Positions 1 to 8,689 of a DNA stretch of 16,787 bases are shown in pieces. The notes under the pieces are model-generated. The model did not search any database, was not told where the DNA came from, and saw nothing but the letters and a program-made list of their open reading frames with translations. The position numbers and the translations under genes were made by a program. Source of the DNA: UBA6136 sp039795615 (GTDB lineage: Bacteria; Pseudomonadota; Gammaproteobacteria; Methylococcales; Methylococcaceae); the NCBI GenBank assembly GCA_039795615.1, contig JBDKLO010000174.1:1-16787 (forward strand). The letters are read 5' to 3'. Every line of letters begins with the position of its first letter. Position 1 is the stretch's first letter.

Positions 1-30
1 TGATGAGGACGATTCGACCCTTGCATTCAT
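1..30 (-). CDS. secE: SecE, preprotein translocase subunit (partial, N-terminal 10 codons)
   Basis: Only the start is in the window. On the minus strand an ATG at 30-28 opens MNARVESSSS and stays open to the window edge. A Shine-Dalgarno-like AAAGG lies at 43-39, eight bases before the ATG. SecE is a small inner-membrane subunit of the SecYEG protein-export channel. The call rests mostly on position: in many gammaproteobacteria secE follows tuf and tRNA-Trp and precedes nusG, and SecE proteins there often begin MNA(K/R)xE. No membrane segment is visible because the gene is cut. Ten residues alone cannot prove the identity, so the call is an inference from context. Confidence 0.6.
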   Translation of the reverse strand, partial: MNARVESSSS

Positions 31-70
31 GGGATCAACCTTTGATCGAAAGCTTTTTCAGAAAGGGATA

Positions 71-146
71 TGGCAGGCCAGGAGGGTCTCGAACCCCCAA
101 CCTGCGGTTTTGGAGACCGCTGCTCTACCAATTGAGCTACTGACCT
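71..146 (-). tRNA. trpT: tRNA-Trp (CCA)
   Basis: A complete cloverleaf can be drawn on the minus strand. The acceptor stem AGGTCAG pairs with CTGGCCT, the anticodon loop CTCCAAA carries CCA, and the T-arm contains GGTTCGAGACC. The discriminator base is G and the 3' CCA is encoded (71-73). It lies between tuf and secE, where it can be cut from the tuf transcript. Confidence 0.97.
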
Positions 147-159
147 ATACCCTTGGAAT

Positions 160-187
160 TTGGCGAGATGCCCTAGCATCTCGCCAA
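160..187 (-). promoter_or_regulatory. 12-bp hairpin between tuf and tRNA-Trp
   Basis: The arm TTGGCGAGATGC at 160-171 is matched by GCATCTCGCCAA at 176-187, giving 12 perfect base pairs around a 4-base loop. It lies 8 bases past the tuf stop codon and 13 bases before the tRNA. On the minus strand it is followed by AATTCC and not by a run of T, so it is a poor intrinsic terminator. It more likely protects the tuf 3' end, marks a processing site before the tRNA, or acts as a partial attenuator. Confidence 0.5.
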
Positions 188-195
188 TTGTCGTC

Positions 196-1386
<1,191 letters not shown>

Positions 1387-1430
1387 CCGCAAAAACCCCT
1401 TAACTGTTGATTTCTAACAACCCTAACTAC

Positions 1431-1506
<76 letters not shown>

Positions 1507-1520
1507 AAAACTCAAATATT

Positions 1521-1594
<74 letters not shown>

Positions 1595-1613
1595 CAAGGT
1601 AAAACCGCCCGAA

Positions 1614-1698
<85 letters not shown>

Positions 1699-1715
1699 AA
1701 TCGGGTTAGCAGGCG

Positions 1716-1744
1716 ATTATGTTCAAAAGATTATGGGTAGTCAA
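1716..1744 (-). promoter_or_regulatory. Sigma-70-type promoter of the tRNA-Tyr/Gly/Thr-tuf operon
   Basis: On the minus strand there is TTGACT (1744-1739), exactly 17 bases of spacer, then CATAAT (1721-1716). Both boxes match the consensus at five of six positions. The bases just after the -10 box read CGCCTGC, a GC-rich discriminator of the kind found at stable-RNA promoters under stringent (ppGpp) control. The -35 box overlaps the last codons and stop codon of pth. The first tRNA base is 17 bases past the -10 box. That the promoter is stringently controlled is inference. Confidence 0.8.
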
Positions 1745-2334
1745 CCCCTTTTATCCTTCTCCCGATCCCTGACATTCAACTCATTCATCGCCCGAGGATA
1801 GTCTCCGGACAGAATCAGCGGCATCGCACGCATGGCCTGATTGATCGCATCGCCGATTTCGTGCGACTCCCCTTTCGACGGCGCATCCAAGACATAGTTA
1901 GCGACCTGCGCTCGATCTCCGGGATGACCGATACCCAGCCTTAACCGATAAAACTCGGGAGATTTGAGATGAAGGACCATGTCTCGCAGCCCGTTATGAC
2001 CGCCATGCCCCCCACCCTTCTTGAGTCTGACCACCCCGGGCGCCAGATCCAACTCATCATGAGCAACCAGAATTTCATCCACCCCGATCTTGTAATATGC
2101 CGCAGCCGCCAAGACCGAGCTACCGCTTCGGTTCATATACGTGGATGGCTTCAGCAAAACCAGGGCGTCGCCACCCACATCCTTTCGCGCAACTGCACCC
2201 TGAAACCGTGACTCGTCTCGGAAAACCAGCCCCATGGAACGAGCCAGCTCGTCCAAAAACCAAAACCCGGCGTTATGCCGGGTTTTTTCGTATCGGGACG
2301 TGGGATTACCCAGCCCGACCAGGAGCCGGATCAC
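1741..2334 (-). CDS. pth: Peptidyl-tRNA hydrolase
   Basis: The enzyme cleaves the ester bond of peptidyl-tRNAs that fall off the ribosome, recycling the tRNA. At 197 residues it has normal length. Residues known to act in the E. coli enzyme are at equivalent places: N10, the catalytic H20 (in TRHNAG), N68 (in YMNRSG), D93 (in HDELD) and N114 (in GGHNGL). The start is a GTG; an in-frame TAA only six bases upstream rules out a longer protein, and a weak GGGA ribosome site precedes it. The gene follows rplY after 37 bases and ends the prs-rplY-pth unit. In many relatives ychF comes next, but here the tRNA-tuf block does. Confidence 0.97.
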   Translation of the reverse strand: MIRLLVGLGNPTSRYEKTRHNAGFWFLDELARSMGLVFRDESRFQGAVARKDVGGDALVLLKPSTYMNRSGSSVLAAAAYYKIGVDEILVAHDELDLAPGVVRLKKGGGHGGHNGLRDMVLHLKSPEFYRLRLGIGHPGDRAQVANYVLDAPSKGESHEIGDAINQAMRAMPLILSGDYPRAMNELNVRDREKDKRG

Positions 2335-2371
2335 CGGTTATCCCGATGCATCCGGACGGCCGGAAGCACCA

Positions 2372-2968
2372 TCAGGCCTCTTCACCACTGACGCGGGGCG
2401 CATGAATCGCCGCCACGAGCTGGTCATGTCCTGCACCATGCAGCAATTCGACAATCTGGACACCCGGCGGAACCTTGATGTCCGACAGGTGAACCGACTG
2501 ACCGATATCCAGCTTGGCCATATCGATCGCAATGAATTCCGGCAGACGCGCAGGAAGACAGGTCACTTCGACATCGACCAACGCATGATTGATCACACCA
2601 CCTTTCTTGGCGCCAACTGAAGTTTCCTGATTCAGGAAGTGCAGCGGGACATGGACCTTGATCTTCTGCGATTCACTCACGCGCTGAAAATCCATGTGCA
2701 GAATAATCGGGCGACTCGGGTGACGCTGCATATCCTTGAGGATAGCCGTCTCTTCCTTGCCATCAATCCGAAGCGTCAAAATGTGGGAGTAAGTCGCCTC
2801 ATCCTCGAGCGCCTTGTTGACCTTATTGTGGTCGAGCGTAATGCCTACTGGCTCCTCCGTGCCACCATAAAGTACGGCCGGGATTTTTCCTTCAACCCGA
2901 AGGCGACGCGAATGACCACGACCCAAATCCTTGCGGAGCTCCGCTTCAAATACATAACTGCCTGCCAT
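2372..2968 (-). CDS. rplY: 50S ribosomal protein bL25, long form (Ctc/TL5 type)
   Basis: The protein binds 5S rRNA in the large ribosomal subunit. The N-terminal half (about residues 1-95) is the L25 domain, with RKDLGRGHSRRLR and IPAVLYGG. The rest (about 100-190) is the beta-rich C-terminal domain of the general-stress Ctc/TL5 type, so at 198 residues this is the long form and not the ~94-residue form of E. coli. The ATG has a good GGAG ribosome site seven bases upstream. It lies between prs and pth, the standard order in many gammaproteobacteria, with 44 bases separating it from prs. Confidence 0.96.
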   Translation of the reverse strand: MAGSYVFEAELRKDLGRGHSRRLRVEGKIPAVLYGGTEEPVGITLDHNKVNKALEDEATYSHILTLRIDGKEETAILKDMQRHPSRPIILHMDFQRVSESQKIKVHVPLHFLNQETSVGAKKGGVINHALVDVEVTCLPARLPEFIAIDMAKLDIGQSVHLSDIKVPPGVQIVELLHGAGHDQLVAAIHAPRVSGEEA

Positions 2969-3012
2969 CTTTTTTCTCCAAATACTCTGAGCAGTTGAGG
3001 GATACGCTGACC

Positions 3013-3966
3013 CTAGTCAACGTACATTGAACTGACCGATTCACCTGCCGCCATTCGGCGAATGGTTTCAGCCAGCATTTCGGCAACACTGAGCTGCCGG
3101 ATTTTTTTGCATCGCTTGGCCTCTGGGCGAAGCGGGATCGAATTGGTGACCACCAACTCATCCAGTACCGACTCATTGATGTTCTCCAGGGCGCGCCCCG
3201 AGAGAACCGCATGCGTACAGTAGGCCACGACCTTTAGAGCACCATGCTCCTTCAGGGCTTCCGCAGCCTTGCAGAGCGTTCCGGCGGTATCCACCAGATC
3301 ATCGACCATGATGCAGGTACGCCCCCTGACATCACCAATAATATTCATGACCTTGGCCTCATTGGCCTTCGGGCGTCGCTTATCGATAATGGCCAGATCC
3401 GCCTCGTCCAGCCGCTTCGCCAGCGCCCTTGCCCTGACGACACCCCCGACATCGGGAGAAACCACCATCAGATTGGGATAATGCTGCCGCCAAACGTCCC
3501 CGAGCAAAATCGGCGAGGCGTAGACATTGTCCACGGGCACATCAAAGAAACCCTGAATCTGGTCAGCATGAAGATCCAGAGTCAACACCCTATCGGCTCC
3601 AGCTGCGGTGATCATCTTGGCCACCAGCTTCGCGGCAATTGGCACGCGTGCGGAGCGGATTCTTCGATCCTGCCTCGAATATCCGTAATAAGGGATAACC
3701 GCCGTAATCAGACCTGCCGATGAACGCCGAAAAGCGTCAATCATCACCAGCAACTCCATCAGGTTCTCATTCACCGGCGAGCACGTCGGCTGAATGATGT
3801 AGACCTGCCGGCCGCGAACATTCTCCTCAATTTCAAAGGAGATTTCCCCATCCGAGAACCGTCCGATGGTCGACTGACCTAGTCGCATGTTCAAGGATCG
3901 AGCAATGCCCTTGCCCAAAGGCAGGTTGGCATTCCCCGAAAAGACCATAAATGTCGGATCAGACAT
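3013..3966 (-). CDS. prs: Ribose-phosphate pyrophosphokinase (PRPP synthetase)
   Basis: The enzyme makes PRPP from ribose 5-phosphate and ATP, feeding nucleotide, histidine and tryptophan synthesis. The 317-residue length matches the class I family (315 in E. coli). Visible motifs are GRFSDGE at 35-41, the flexible ATP loop YYGYSRQDRR at 93-102, the metal-binding DLHADQIQGFFD at 131-142, and the PRPP loop with VDDLVDTAGT at 221-230. The ATG is preceded by AAGGAAG at an eight-base spacing. The gene follows tRNA-Gln by 36 bases and ispE beyond that, so it probably shares their transcript. No promoter of its own is obvious. Confidence 0.98.
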   Translation of the reverse strand: MSDPTFMVFSGNANLPLGKGIARSLNMRLGQSTIGRFSDGEISFEIEENVRGRQVYIIQPTCSPVNENLMELLVMIDAFRRSSAGLITAVIPYYGYSRQDRRIRSARVPIAAKLVAKMITAAGADRVLTLDLHADQIQGFFDVPVDNVYASPILLGDVWRQHYPNLMVVSPDVGGVVRARALAKRLDEADLAIIDKRRPKANEAKVMNIIGDVRGRTCIMVDDLVDTAGTLCKAAEALKEHGALKVVAYCTHAVLSGRALENINESVLDELVVTNSIPLRPEAKRCKKIRQLSVAEMLAETIRRMAAGESVSSMYVD

Positions 3967-4002
3967 TCAGACAGCTTCCTTTTTCGCGGTTACCGGTGGA
4001 TT

Positions 4003-4077
4003 TGGCTGGGGCGCCAGGATTCGAACCTGGGCATGGCGGGATCAAAACCCGCTGCCTTACCGCTTGGCTACGCCCCA
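4003..4077 (-). tRNA. glnT: tRNA-Gln (TTG)
   Basis: The minus-strand cloverleaf has acceptor TGGGGCG paired with CGCCCCA, anticodon loop TTTTGAT in a CGGG/CCCG stem giving TTG, T-arm GGTTCGAATCC, discriminator G and CCA encoded at 4003-4005. Only 19 bases separate it from the ispE stop codon, and no clear promoter fits there. It is therefore probably cut out of the ispE-prs transcript, an arrangement also known in Pseudomonas. Confidence 0.97.
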
Positions 4078-4096
4078 AAAAACTTCAATACCAGAC

Positions 4097-4945
4097 TCAT
4101 CGACACGCATCGAGCAATGGCGATCGATTCAGCCCCTTGGCTACAAAAGAGCGCCATGCGGGGCCCAGAGCCCGCTGCGCCTCAAGCGCCTCCGCTTCGG
4201 TCGGATAGGCGGCAAAAACACACGCCCCGGTGCCGGTAAGACGTGCTTCGCCGACCACAGACAGCGCTTCGATCGCGGCGGCCACCTCAGGATAGTGCTG
4301 CAGCACCACCGGGAGGCAATGATTTTCCCGCCGACCCTCAAAAAAGCCTGCCATTTTGATTGGCGGGTTGTCCCTTGTCAAATCAGGGTCTGTAAAGACC
4401 CGCCCAGTGGCCACGTGACACTCCGGCACGACGACGAGATACCAAGGCTCATCCAGATCGAGGGGCGTCAGATCCTCACCAACCCCCTCACCCCAGGCCG
4501 CAAATCCTTCAATAAAGACCGGAACATCGGCCCCCAGCTTAAGCCCAATTGCCTTGAGTTCGCCTTGAGTCAGACCGGCCCCCCAAAGGTGATTCAGCGC
4601 TACCAGCGTTGTCGCAGCATCCGAACTTCCACCGCCCAGCCCACCACCCATCGGGAGGTTTTTCTCAACCGCAATAGTCACGCCCTGCGAGACTCCGGAA
4701 GCGAGCTGGAGGGCTCGGGCGGCCCGAACCGTAAGATCCGTCTCCTCCGGAACCCCGGGAAGCGGACACGCCAAACCAATCACCCCATCCTCACGGACCG
4801 TGAAATCGATCCAGTCACAGCGGTCAATGAACTGGAAAACGGTTTGGAGCAAGTGATAACCATCTTCGCGCCGACCTACGATGCGAAGTAGCAGATTGAG
4901 CTTGGCCGGAGCGGGGAAACGGGCGGTGATAGGAGCTTTCGTCAT
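4097..4945 (-). CDS. ispE: 4-diphosphocytidyl-2-C-methyl-D-erythritol kinase
   Basis: This GHMP-family kinase phosphorylates CDP-methylerythritol in the MEP isoprenoid pathway. The protein has 282 residues from the chosen start. It shows the N-terminal AKLNLLL with the catalytic lysine K15, the glycine-rich ATP loop LPMGGGLGGGSSDA at about 97-110, and LGADVPVF with the catalytic aspartate D140. I start at the ATG giving MTKAPITARF because it overlaps the lolB stop codon as ATGA, a common sign of coupled translation. An in-frame ATG 33 bases upstream lies inside lolB and adds residues not typical of the family. No strong ribosome site stands before the chosen start, which fits coupling to lolB. 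Confidence 0.96.
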   Translation of the reverse strand: MTKAPITARFPAPAKLNLLLRIVGRREDGYHLLQTVFQFIDRCDWIDFTVREDGVIGLACPLPGVPEETDLTVRAARALQLASGVSQGVTIAVEKNLPMGGGLGGGSSDAATTLVALNHLWGAGLTQGELKAIGLKLGADVPVFIEGFAAWGEGVGEDLTPLDLDEPWYLVVVPECHVATGRVFTDPDLTRDNPPIKMAGFFEGRRENHCLPVVLQHYPEVAAAIEALSVVGEARLTGTGACVFAAYPTEAEALEAQRALGPAWRSFVAKGLNRSPLLDACR

Positions 4946-5529
4946 GATTTGCCTGCGGTGGGTGAACTCGGATTCCATTGATCCACGATGATCTTGAGAC
5001 GCACCCCGCCCCCCTCAACCAACAGACGCCCCGGCAGGGAGTAACCACCCACCGTGACGGCGCTCGAGGGAACAATGCGCCAACCTTGCTGCACAAAAGC
5101 GCCCTCGGGACCGGCGGCCAGCGGCTGCCATGGCTCCTCTGCATTCGGAATACCGAGAACCCAGCAGCGAAGACTCTTGAGCGGAACCGCAAAGCCGAGC
5201 CGCGCCTTCAATGCCGCCTCGGGATCTCTCGCCAAGTGATCAATTCCATCGCCCTCGTTGATGTAAATGAGGTCGCGCTGAAGAATGATGGAGACCAGCC
5301 CCTGACTGAGGGGTCCTGAGAGGCGCAACCGATCCTGCTTGGGATCATGACTCCAGGCGAGATCCGCCTGCCAGGAGTCTTTCGCAGCATGCACGCCGAT
5401 CCGACCCTCCAGACTCCAGTTCACCAACTGATCCGGTGACAGCCCGGCCGGCTTGTCAGTGCCGTTTCCCTGAAACGTCGCACAACCCGAAAAAGCCAGC
5501 AGGAGGATGAGTGCGGGAAGGCGACTCAT
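4942..5529 (-). CDS. lolB: Outer-membrane lipoprotein receptor LolB
   Basis: LolB takes lipoproteins from the periplasmic carrier LolA and inserts them into the outer membrane. The 195-residue protein begins with a lipoprotein signal peptide, MSRLPALILLLAFSGC. The lipidated cysteine would be C16; phenylalanine at -3 is unusual but tolerated in lipoboxes. Further along, VPLKSLRCWVLGIP corresponds to the well-conserved LolB segment that reads IPLNSLRQWILGLP in E. coli, and LKIIVDQWN near the end also matches. The start overlaps the stop codon of the upstream TPR gene as ATGA, and the stop overlaps the ispE start in the same way. A longer frame exists upstream but lies inside the TPR gene and would destroy the signal peptide. 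Confidence 0.93.
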   Translation of the reverse strand: MSRLPALILLLAFSGCATFQGNGTDKPAGLSPDQLVNWSLEGRIGVHAAKDSWQADLAWSHDPKQDRLRLSGPLSQGLVSIILQRDLIYINEGDGIDHLARDPEAALKARLGFAVPLKSLRCWVLGIPNAEEPWQPLAAGPEGAFVQQGWRIVPSSAVTVGGYSLPGRLLVEGGGVRLKIIVDQWNPSSPTAGKS

Positions 5530-7259
5530 TTTGCAGCACCCGTAAACACCTCTGGGTAGGTCTGATGGATTCGCTGCATATCCTGCTGCTGAGCATCTCG
5601 CTTCCAGGCGTCGAGCCAAATCTGACGCGCCTCGGCCTTTCGACCCATCACCCAAAGGACCTCACCCAAATGTGCTGCGATTTCGGGGTCCGCAAAAAGC
5701 CCATAGGCTTTCTTCAGGGGCGCCAGCGCATCCTGTACTTTCCCCTTGCGAAAAAGAACCCAACCGTAACTATCAAGAATCGCAGGATCTCCGGGTCGCT
5801 TAGCGAGCGCTCGCCTAATGTAGCCCTCCGCCTCATCCAGCCGATCCGGATAATGAACCGTCAAGGAAAAACCGAGAGCATTCAGCGCCGCAGCATCCTC
5901 GGGGTTTTTTTCAAGGAGGGCCTTGAGATCAGCCTCCATCACGTCTAGGCGTTTGAGCTGCTCTCCAAGCAATCCCCGCGTATAAAGCAATTCAGGTTGG
6001 TCAGGCATTTGTCGGATGGCATCGGACAATAGACCAAAAGCCGTTTCCGTTTGCCTGAGCTTGATGAGCATTTCGGCTTCGATGAGGAAAAGCCGGAGAC
6101 GCTCTTTAGGGAACTCCACGCGCGCCGCGGCCAGACGATCCCGCGCCTCGGCCGTCCGACCGAGCACAATCAAGGCCGAAATGGCATTGAAACGGGCATC
6201 GAAGAGCATGGGCCCTTCACTAATCTGGTCGAATTCCTTGAGCGCCGCTTCGGTCCGCCCCTCCCGAGCATCAATCAATGCAATCGAAAATGCGGCTTGC
6301 GGACGCCAGCGCTGATCGCTGGATAAAAGATCAAACTCCTTTCGCGCCTTGACCAAGTCACCCATCTCCAGCCAAACCGAGGCGAGCGCAAAACGGGCAT
6401 CGTCATTGCCGGGGTCACGCGAAACCACCTTGGCCAACTCGCGTTCGGCCGCAGGAAATTCACCCATTTTTGCTAGGAACTGTCCGTAGATCAGACCCAG
6501 TCGCGCATTTTTAGGGTCAATTCGGTATGCCTTCTCGAGGGCCGCCCGCCCCGCGCGCAATTCCCCTGCCTGCAACAGGAGCTGCGCCTGAAGCATCAGG
6601 GCCCGACTCCAGTTCGGGCGCATCGCGAGAGCTCGCGCCACCTCCTCCTGGGCCACCAGCAAAGCACCCTCTTCAGTGGCCAGATAGGCCGCCGCCAGAT
6701 GGACTTCGGCGACTTTTGGCAGGCGATCCACTAGGTCACGCATGATCTCGAGTCCGCGCTCACGCTCCTTTTCGGCATCGATCCAGCGCACCAACTCAAT
6801 CAGGGTATTTTCGAGGTCAGGATCCTTAAGCTCGATCAACTGGCGAATTTCATCCGCCGCCTCACCGATTTCATCGTTTTTGACTCGCAGAATCAGGGTC
6901 AACCGATGTGCTGAAAGGCTTTTGGGATCCAGCTCAGCCCACACCTCGGCGGCTTCGGTCGCCTTATCGGCGTTTTTGACATAAACCGCAACCTGAGTGG
7001 CTCTGGCAGCCACCTTGGAGTCGTGCGTGAGCTGAAGGGCGCGCATGTAATAATCGAGCGCCAGTTCAAATTGGCCCCTCTGGCCGGCGACCTCGGCGGC
7101 CAACATCAAAAAAACCGGGTCATTCTCATCGCCGGGATCAGGGGCCCCCTGAGCCACCGGACCCGGAGCAGCCTCTTCCGTCCCGGGCGCCCTGACGCCG
7201 GCACAGCCAGTTGCCCAAAGGATTCCAGCCACCAACAGGGTCACTAAGGTTTTCAGCAC
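5526..7259 (-). CDS. TPR-repeat lipoprotein, LolB-linked
   Basis: The protein has 577 residues. A signal peptide ends in the lipobox ATGC with the lipidated cysteine at C19, followed by an Ala/Pro/Glu-rich linker to about residue 45. The rest is helical tetratricopeptide repeats: an N-terminal set (about 50-110), a middle set (about 180-310), and a C-terminal set (about 440-560) with classic pairs such as LDSYGWVLFRKGK and IAAHLGEVLWVMGR. TPR arrays bind other proteins, and homologues of this large TPR lipoprotein sit directly upstream of lolB in many gammaproteobacteria. The specific function is unknown to me. The start is a GTG with GAGG ten bases upstream. It heads the operon and overlaps lolB as ATGA. 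Confidence 0.88.
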   Translation of the reverse strand: MLKTLVTLLVAGILWATGCAGVRAPGTEEAAPGPVAQGAPDPGDENDPVFLMLAAEVAGQRGQFELALDYYMRALQLTHDSKVAARATQVAVYVKNADKATEAAEVWAELDPKSLSAHRLTLILRVKNDEIGEAADEIRQLIELKDPDLENTLIELVRWIDAEKERERGLEIMRDLVDRLPKVAEVHLAAAYLATEEGALLVAQEEVARALAMRPNWSRALMLQAQLLLQAGELRAGRAALEKAYRIDPKNARLGLIYGQFLAKMGEFPAAERELAKVVSRDPGNDDARFALASVWLEMGDLVKARKEFDLLSSDQRWRPQAAFSIALIDAREGRTEAALKEFDQISEGPMLFDARFNAISALIVLGRTAEARDRLAAARVEFPKERLRLFLIEAEMLIKLRQTETAFGLLSDAIRQMPDQPELLYTRGLLGEQLKRLDVMEADLKALLEKNPEDAAALNALGFSLTVHYPDRLDEAEGYIRRALAKRPGDPAILDSYGWVLFRKGKVQDALAPLKKAYGLFADPEIAAHLGEVLWVMGRKAEARQIWLDAWKRDAQQQDMQRIHQTYPEVFTGAAK

Positions 7260-7388
7260 GGGCGAAGGGCCTCAAGAAGAAAGATTGGGGGAACGTTCAC
7301 CCCGCTCGAACAGGGCTTTTTCGGGAAAGAATCGAAATGCTTCAAGCAACAAACGCCTTGGCCCATACCCAGACGGCTCGCTATTCCC

Positions 7389-7400
7389 TAGAATTATATT
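7389..7400. promoter_or_regulatory. Overlapping divergent -10 boxes between the TPR-lolB operon and hemA
   Basis: The 166-base gap between the two divergent genes holds one AT-rich spot. On the minus strand it contains a perfect TATAAT (7398-7393). On the plus strand it reads TAGAAT (7389-7394) and TATATT (7395-7400). No good -35 box is at the right distance on either strand. If both are used, the minus-strand transcript would have a leader of about 125 bases and hemA one of about 20-30 bases. The rest of the gap, 7260-7388, holds no gene that I can see. Confidence 0.4.
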
Positions 7401-7425
7401 CCGAAAGCATCATGCAGTGAGCCGA

Positions 7426-8685
7426 ATGGCCATCATCACCCTGGGTCTTAACCATAACACCGCCCCCGTTTCGGTTCGCGAACGCATTGCGTTTCCGGCC
7501 GAGGGGATGATCCATGCACTGAAAAACCTTGCGCGCGTCCCGGTCGTCGAGGAAGCCGCAATCCTCTCGACCTGCAACCGCACCGAACTCTACTGTGGCC
7601 TGAGCTCGCAAGATCCGGAACCACTGCTCGCCTGGCTTGAACGAGAGCAGCAATTGAAACGGGAAGACTTTCAACCCTTCCTCTACACGCATCACGACAG
7701 CTCGACCATCCGCCACATGTTCCGCGTCGCCTCGGGCCTTGACTCCATGGTGCTAGGCGAACCTCAGATTCTCGGCCAGATGAAGTCGGCCTACCAGACT
7801 GCAACCGAAGCCGGAACCCTTGGAAAAACCTTGGGCAAACTCTTCCAGCACACATTCAGTGCCGCTAAAAAGGTCCGGACCGATACCGCGATTGGCAGTA
7901 GCCCCGTCTCCGTGGCATTTGCCGCCATCCGGCTTGCCCAGCGTATTTTTGAGGACCTCAGCGAACAGACCGCCGTCCTCATCGGCGCAGGGGAAACCAT
8001 TGAGCTGACGGCGCGGCACCTCACCGAGAACCGGATCGGAGAGCTCATCATTGCCAATCGCACCTATGATCGGGCGCATCTTTTGGCTCAGCAGTTCAAC
8101 GGGTTTGCCATTTCGCTCCATGAACTCCCGCAGCATTTAGCGAAGGCTGACATCGTCGTGTCATCGACCGGCAGCCCTCTCCCGATCCTCGGCAAAGGGA
8201 GTGTCGAGAGCGCCATCAAGGCCCGACGCCATAAACCGATGTTCATGGTGGATCTCGCCGTTCCCCGCGATATCGAACCCGAGGTCGAACAGATCCGCGA
8301 CGTCTACCTCTACACCGTGGATGACCTTCGCCACACGATCGAAGAAAGCCTTCGCTCCCGCCAGGAGGCCGCGAAGCAAGCCGAGGAAATCATCGACGTC
8401 GAGGTGGCGCACTTTCTCAACTGGATGCGAGCCCAGGGCGCAACCGATACCATTCGAGAGCTCAGAGCCCATGCAGACAGCATTCGTGAAGATGCGCTTG
8501 AGCGGGCCCTAAGAGGCCTTCGTTCGGGGCAGTCTCCTGAAGAGAGTCTCGCCTATCTGTCTTTGCTTCTGACCAACAAATTCACTCACCTCCCCAGCAC
8601 GCAGCTCCGACAAGCCGGTACCCACGAGCGAGAAGACCTGATAGCCGCTGCGCGAGAACTTTTCCAACTCAAGGATAACCACTGA
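7426..8685 (+). CDS. hemA: Glutamyl-tRNA reductase
   Basis: The enzyme reduces Glu-tRNA(Glu) with NADPH to glutamate-1-semialdehyde, the first committed step of C5-pathway haem synthesis. The protein has 419 residues, against 418 in E. coli. The start MAIITLGLNHNTAPVSVRER matches the family, and the catalytic cysteine is C50 in STCNRTE. GEPQILGQMK and the NADPH-binding region around VLIGAGE follow, then the helical dimerisation domain. The frame is open upstream to 7285, but the extra residues do not resemble the family. A poor ribosome site (GTGAG) precedes the ATG. hemA leads the operon; prfA starts four bases after its stop codon. Regulation may be partly at translation, since the start site is weak. 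Confidence 0.97.
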   Translation: MAIITLGLNHNTAPVSVRERIAFPAEGMIHALKNLARVPVVEEAAILSTCNRTELYCGLSSQDPEPLLAWLEREQQLKREDFQPFLYTHHDSSTIRHMFRVASGLDSMVLGEPQILGQMKSAYQTATEAGTLGKTLGKLFQHTFSAAKKVRTDTAIGSSPVSVAFAAIRLAQRIFEDLSEQTAVLIGAGETIELTARHLTENRIGELIIANRTYDRAHLLAQQFNGFAISLHELPQHLAKADIVVSSTGSPLPILGKGSVESAIKARRHKPMFMVDLAVPRDIEPEVEQIRDVYLYTVDDLRHTIEESLRSRQEAAKQAEEIIDVEVAHFLNWMRAQGATDTIRELRAHADSIREDALERALRGLRSGQSPEESLAYLSLLLTNKFTHLPSTQLRQAGTHEREDLIAAARELFQLKDNH

Positions 8686-8689
8686 CTCC

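Noticed and set aside
1387..1392. Upstream TTG start for EF-Tu
   Set aside because: It would add Met-Arg before the conserved MSKEKF start and is too close to the ribosome site.
1723..1746. Intrinsic terminator after pth
   Set aside because: Only a three-base GGG/CCC stem can form near the pth stop, without a T-run; the site is better explained as the tRNA promoter.
3887..4891. A 334-codon plus-strand open frame across tRNA-Gln and ispE
   Set aside because: It is antisense to a certain tRNA and to ispE, and its product is a Pro/Arg-rich sequence without any motif. It is a shadow of GC-rich coding sequence.
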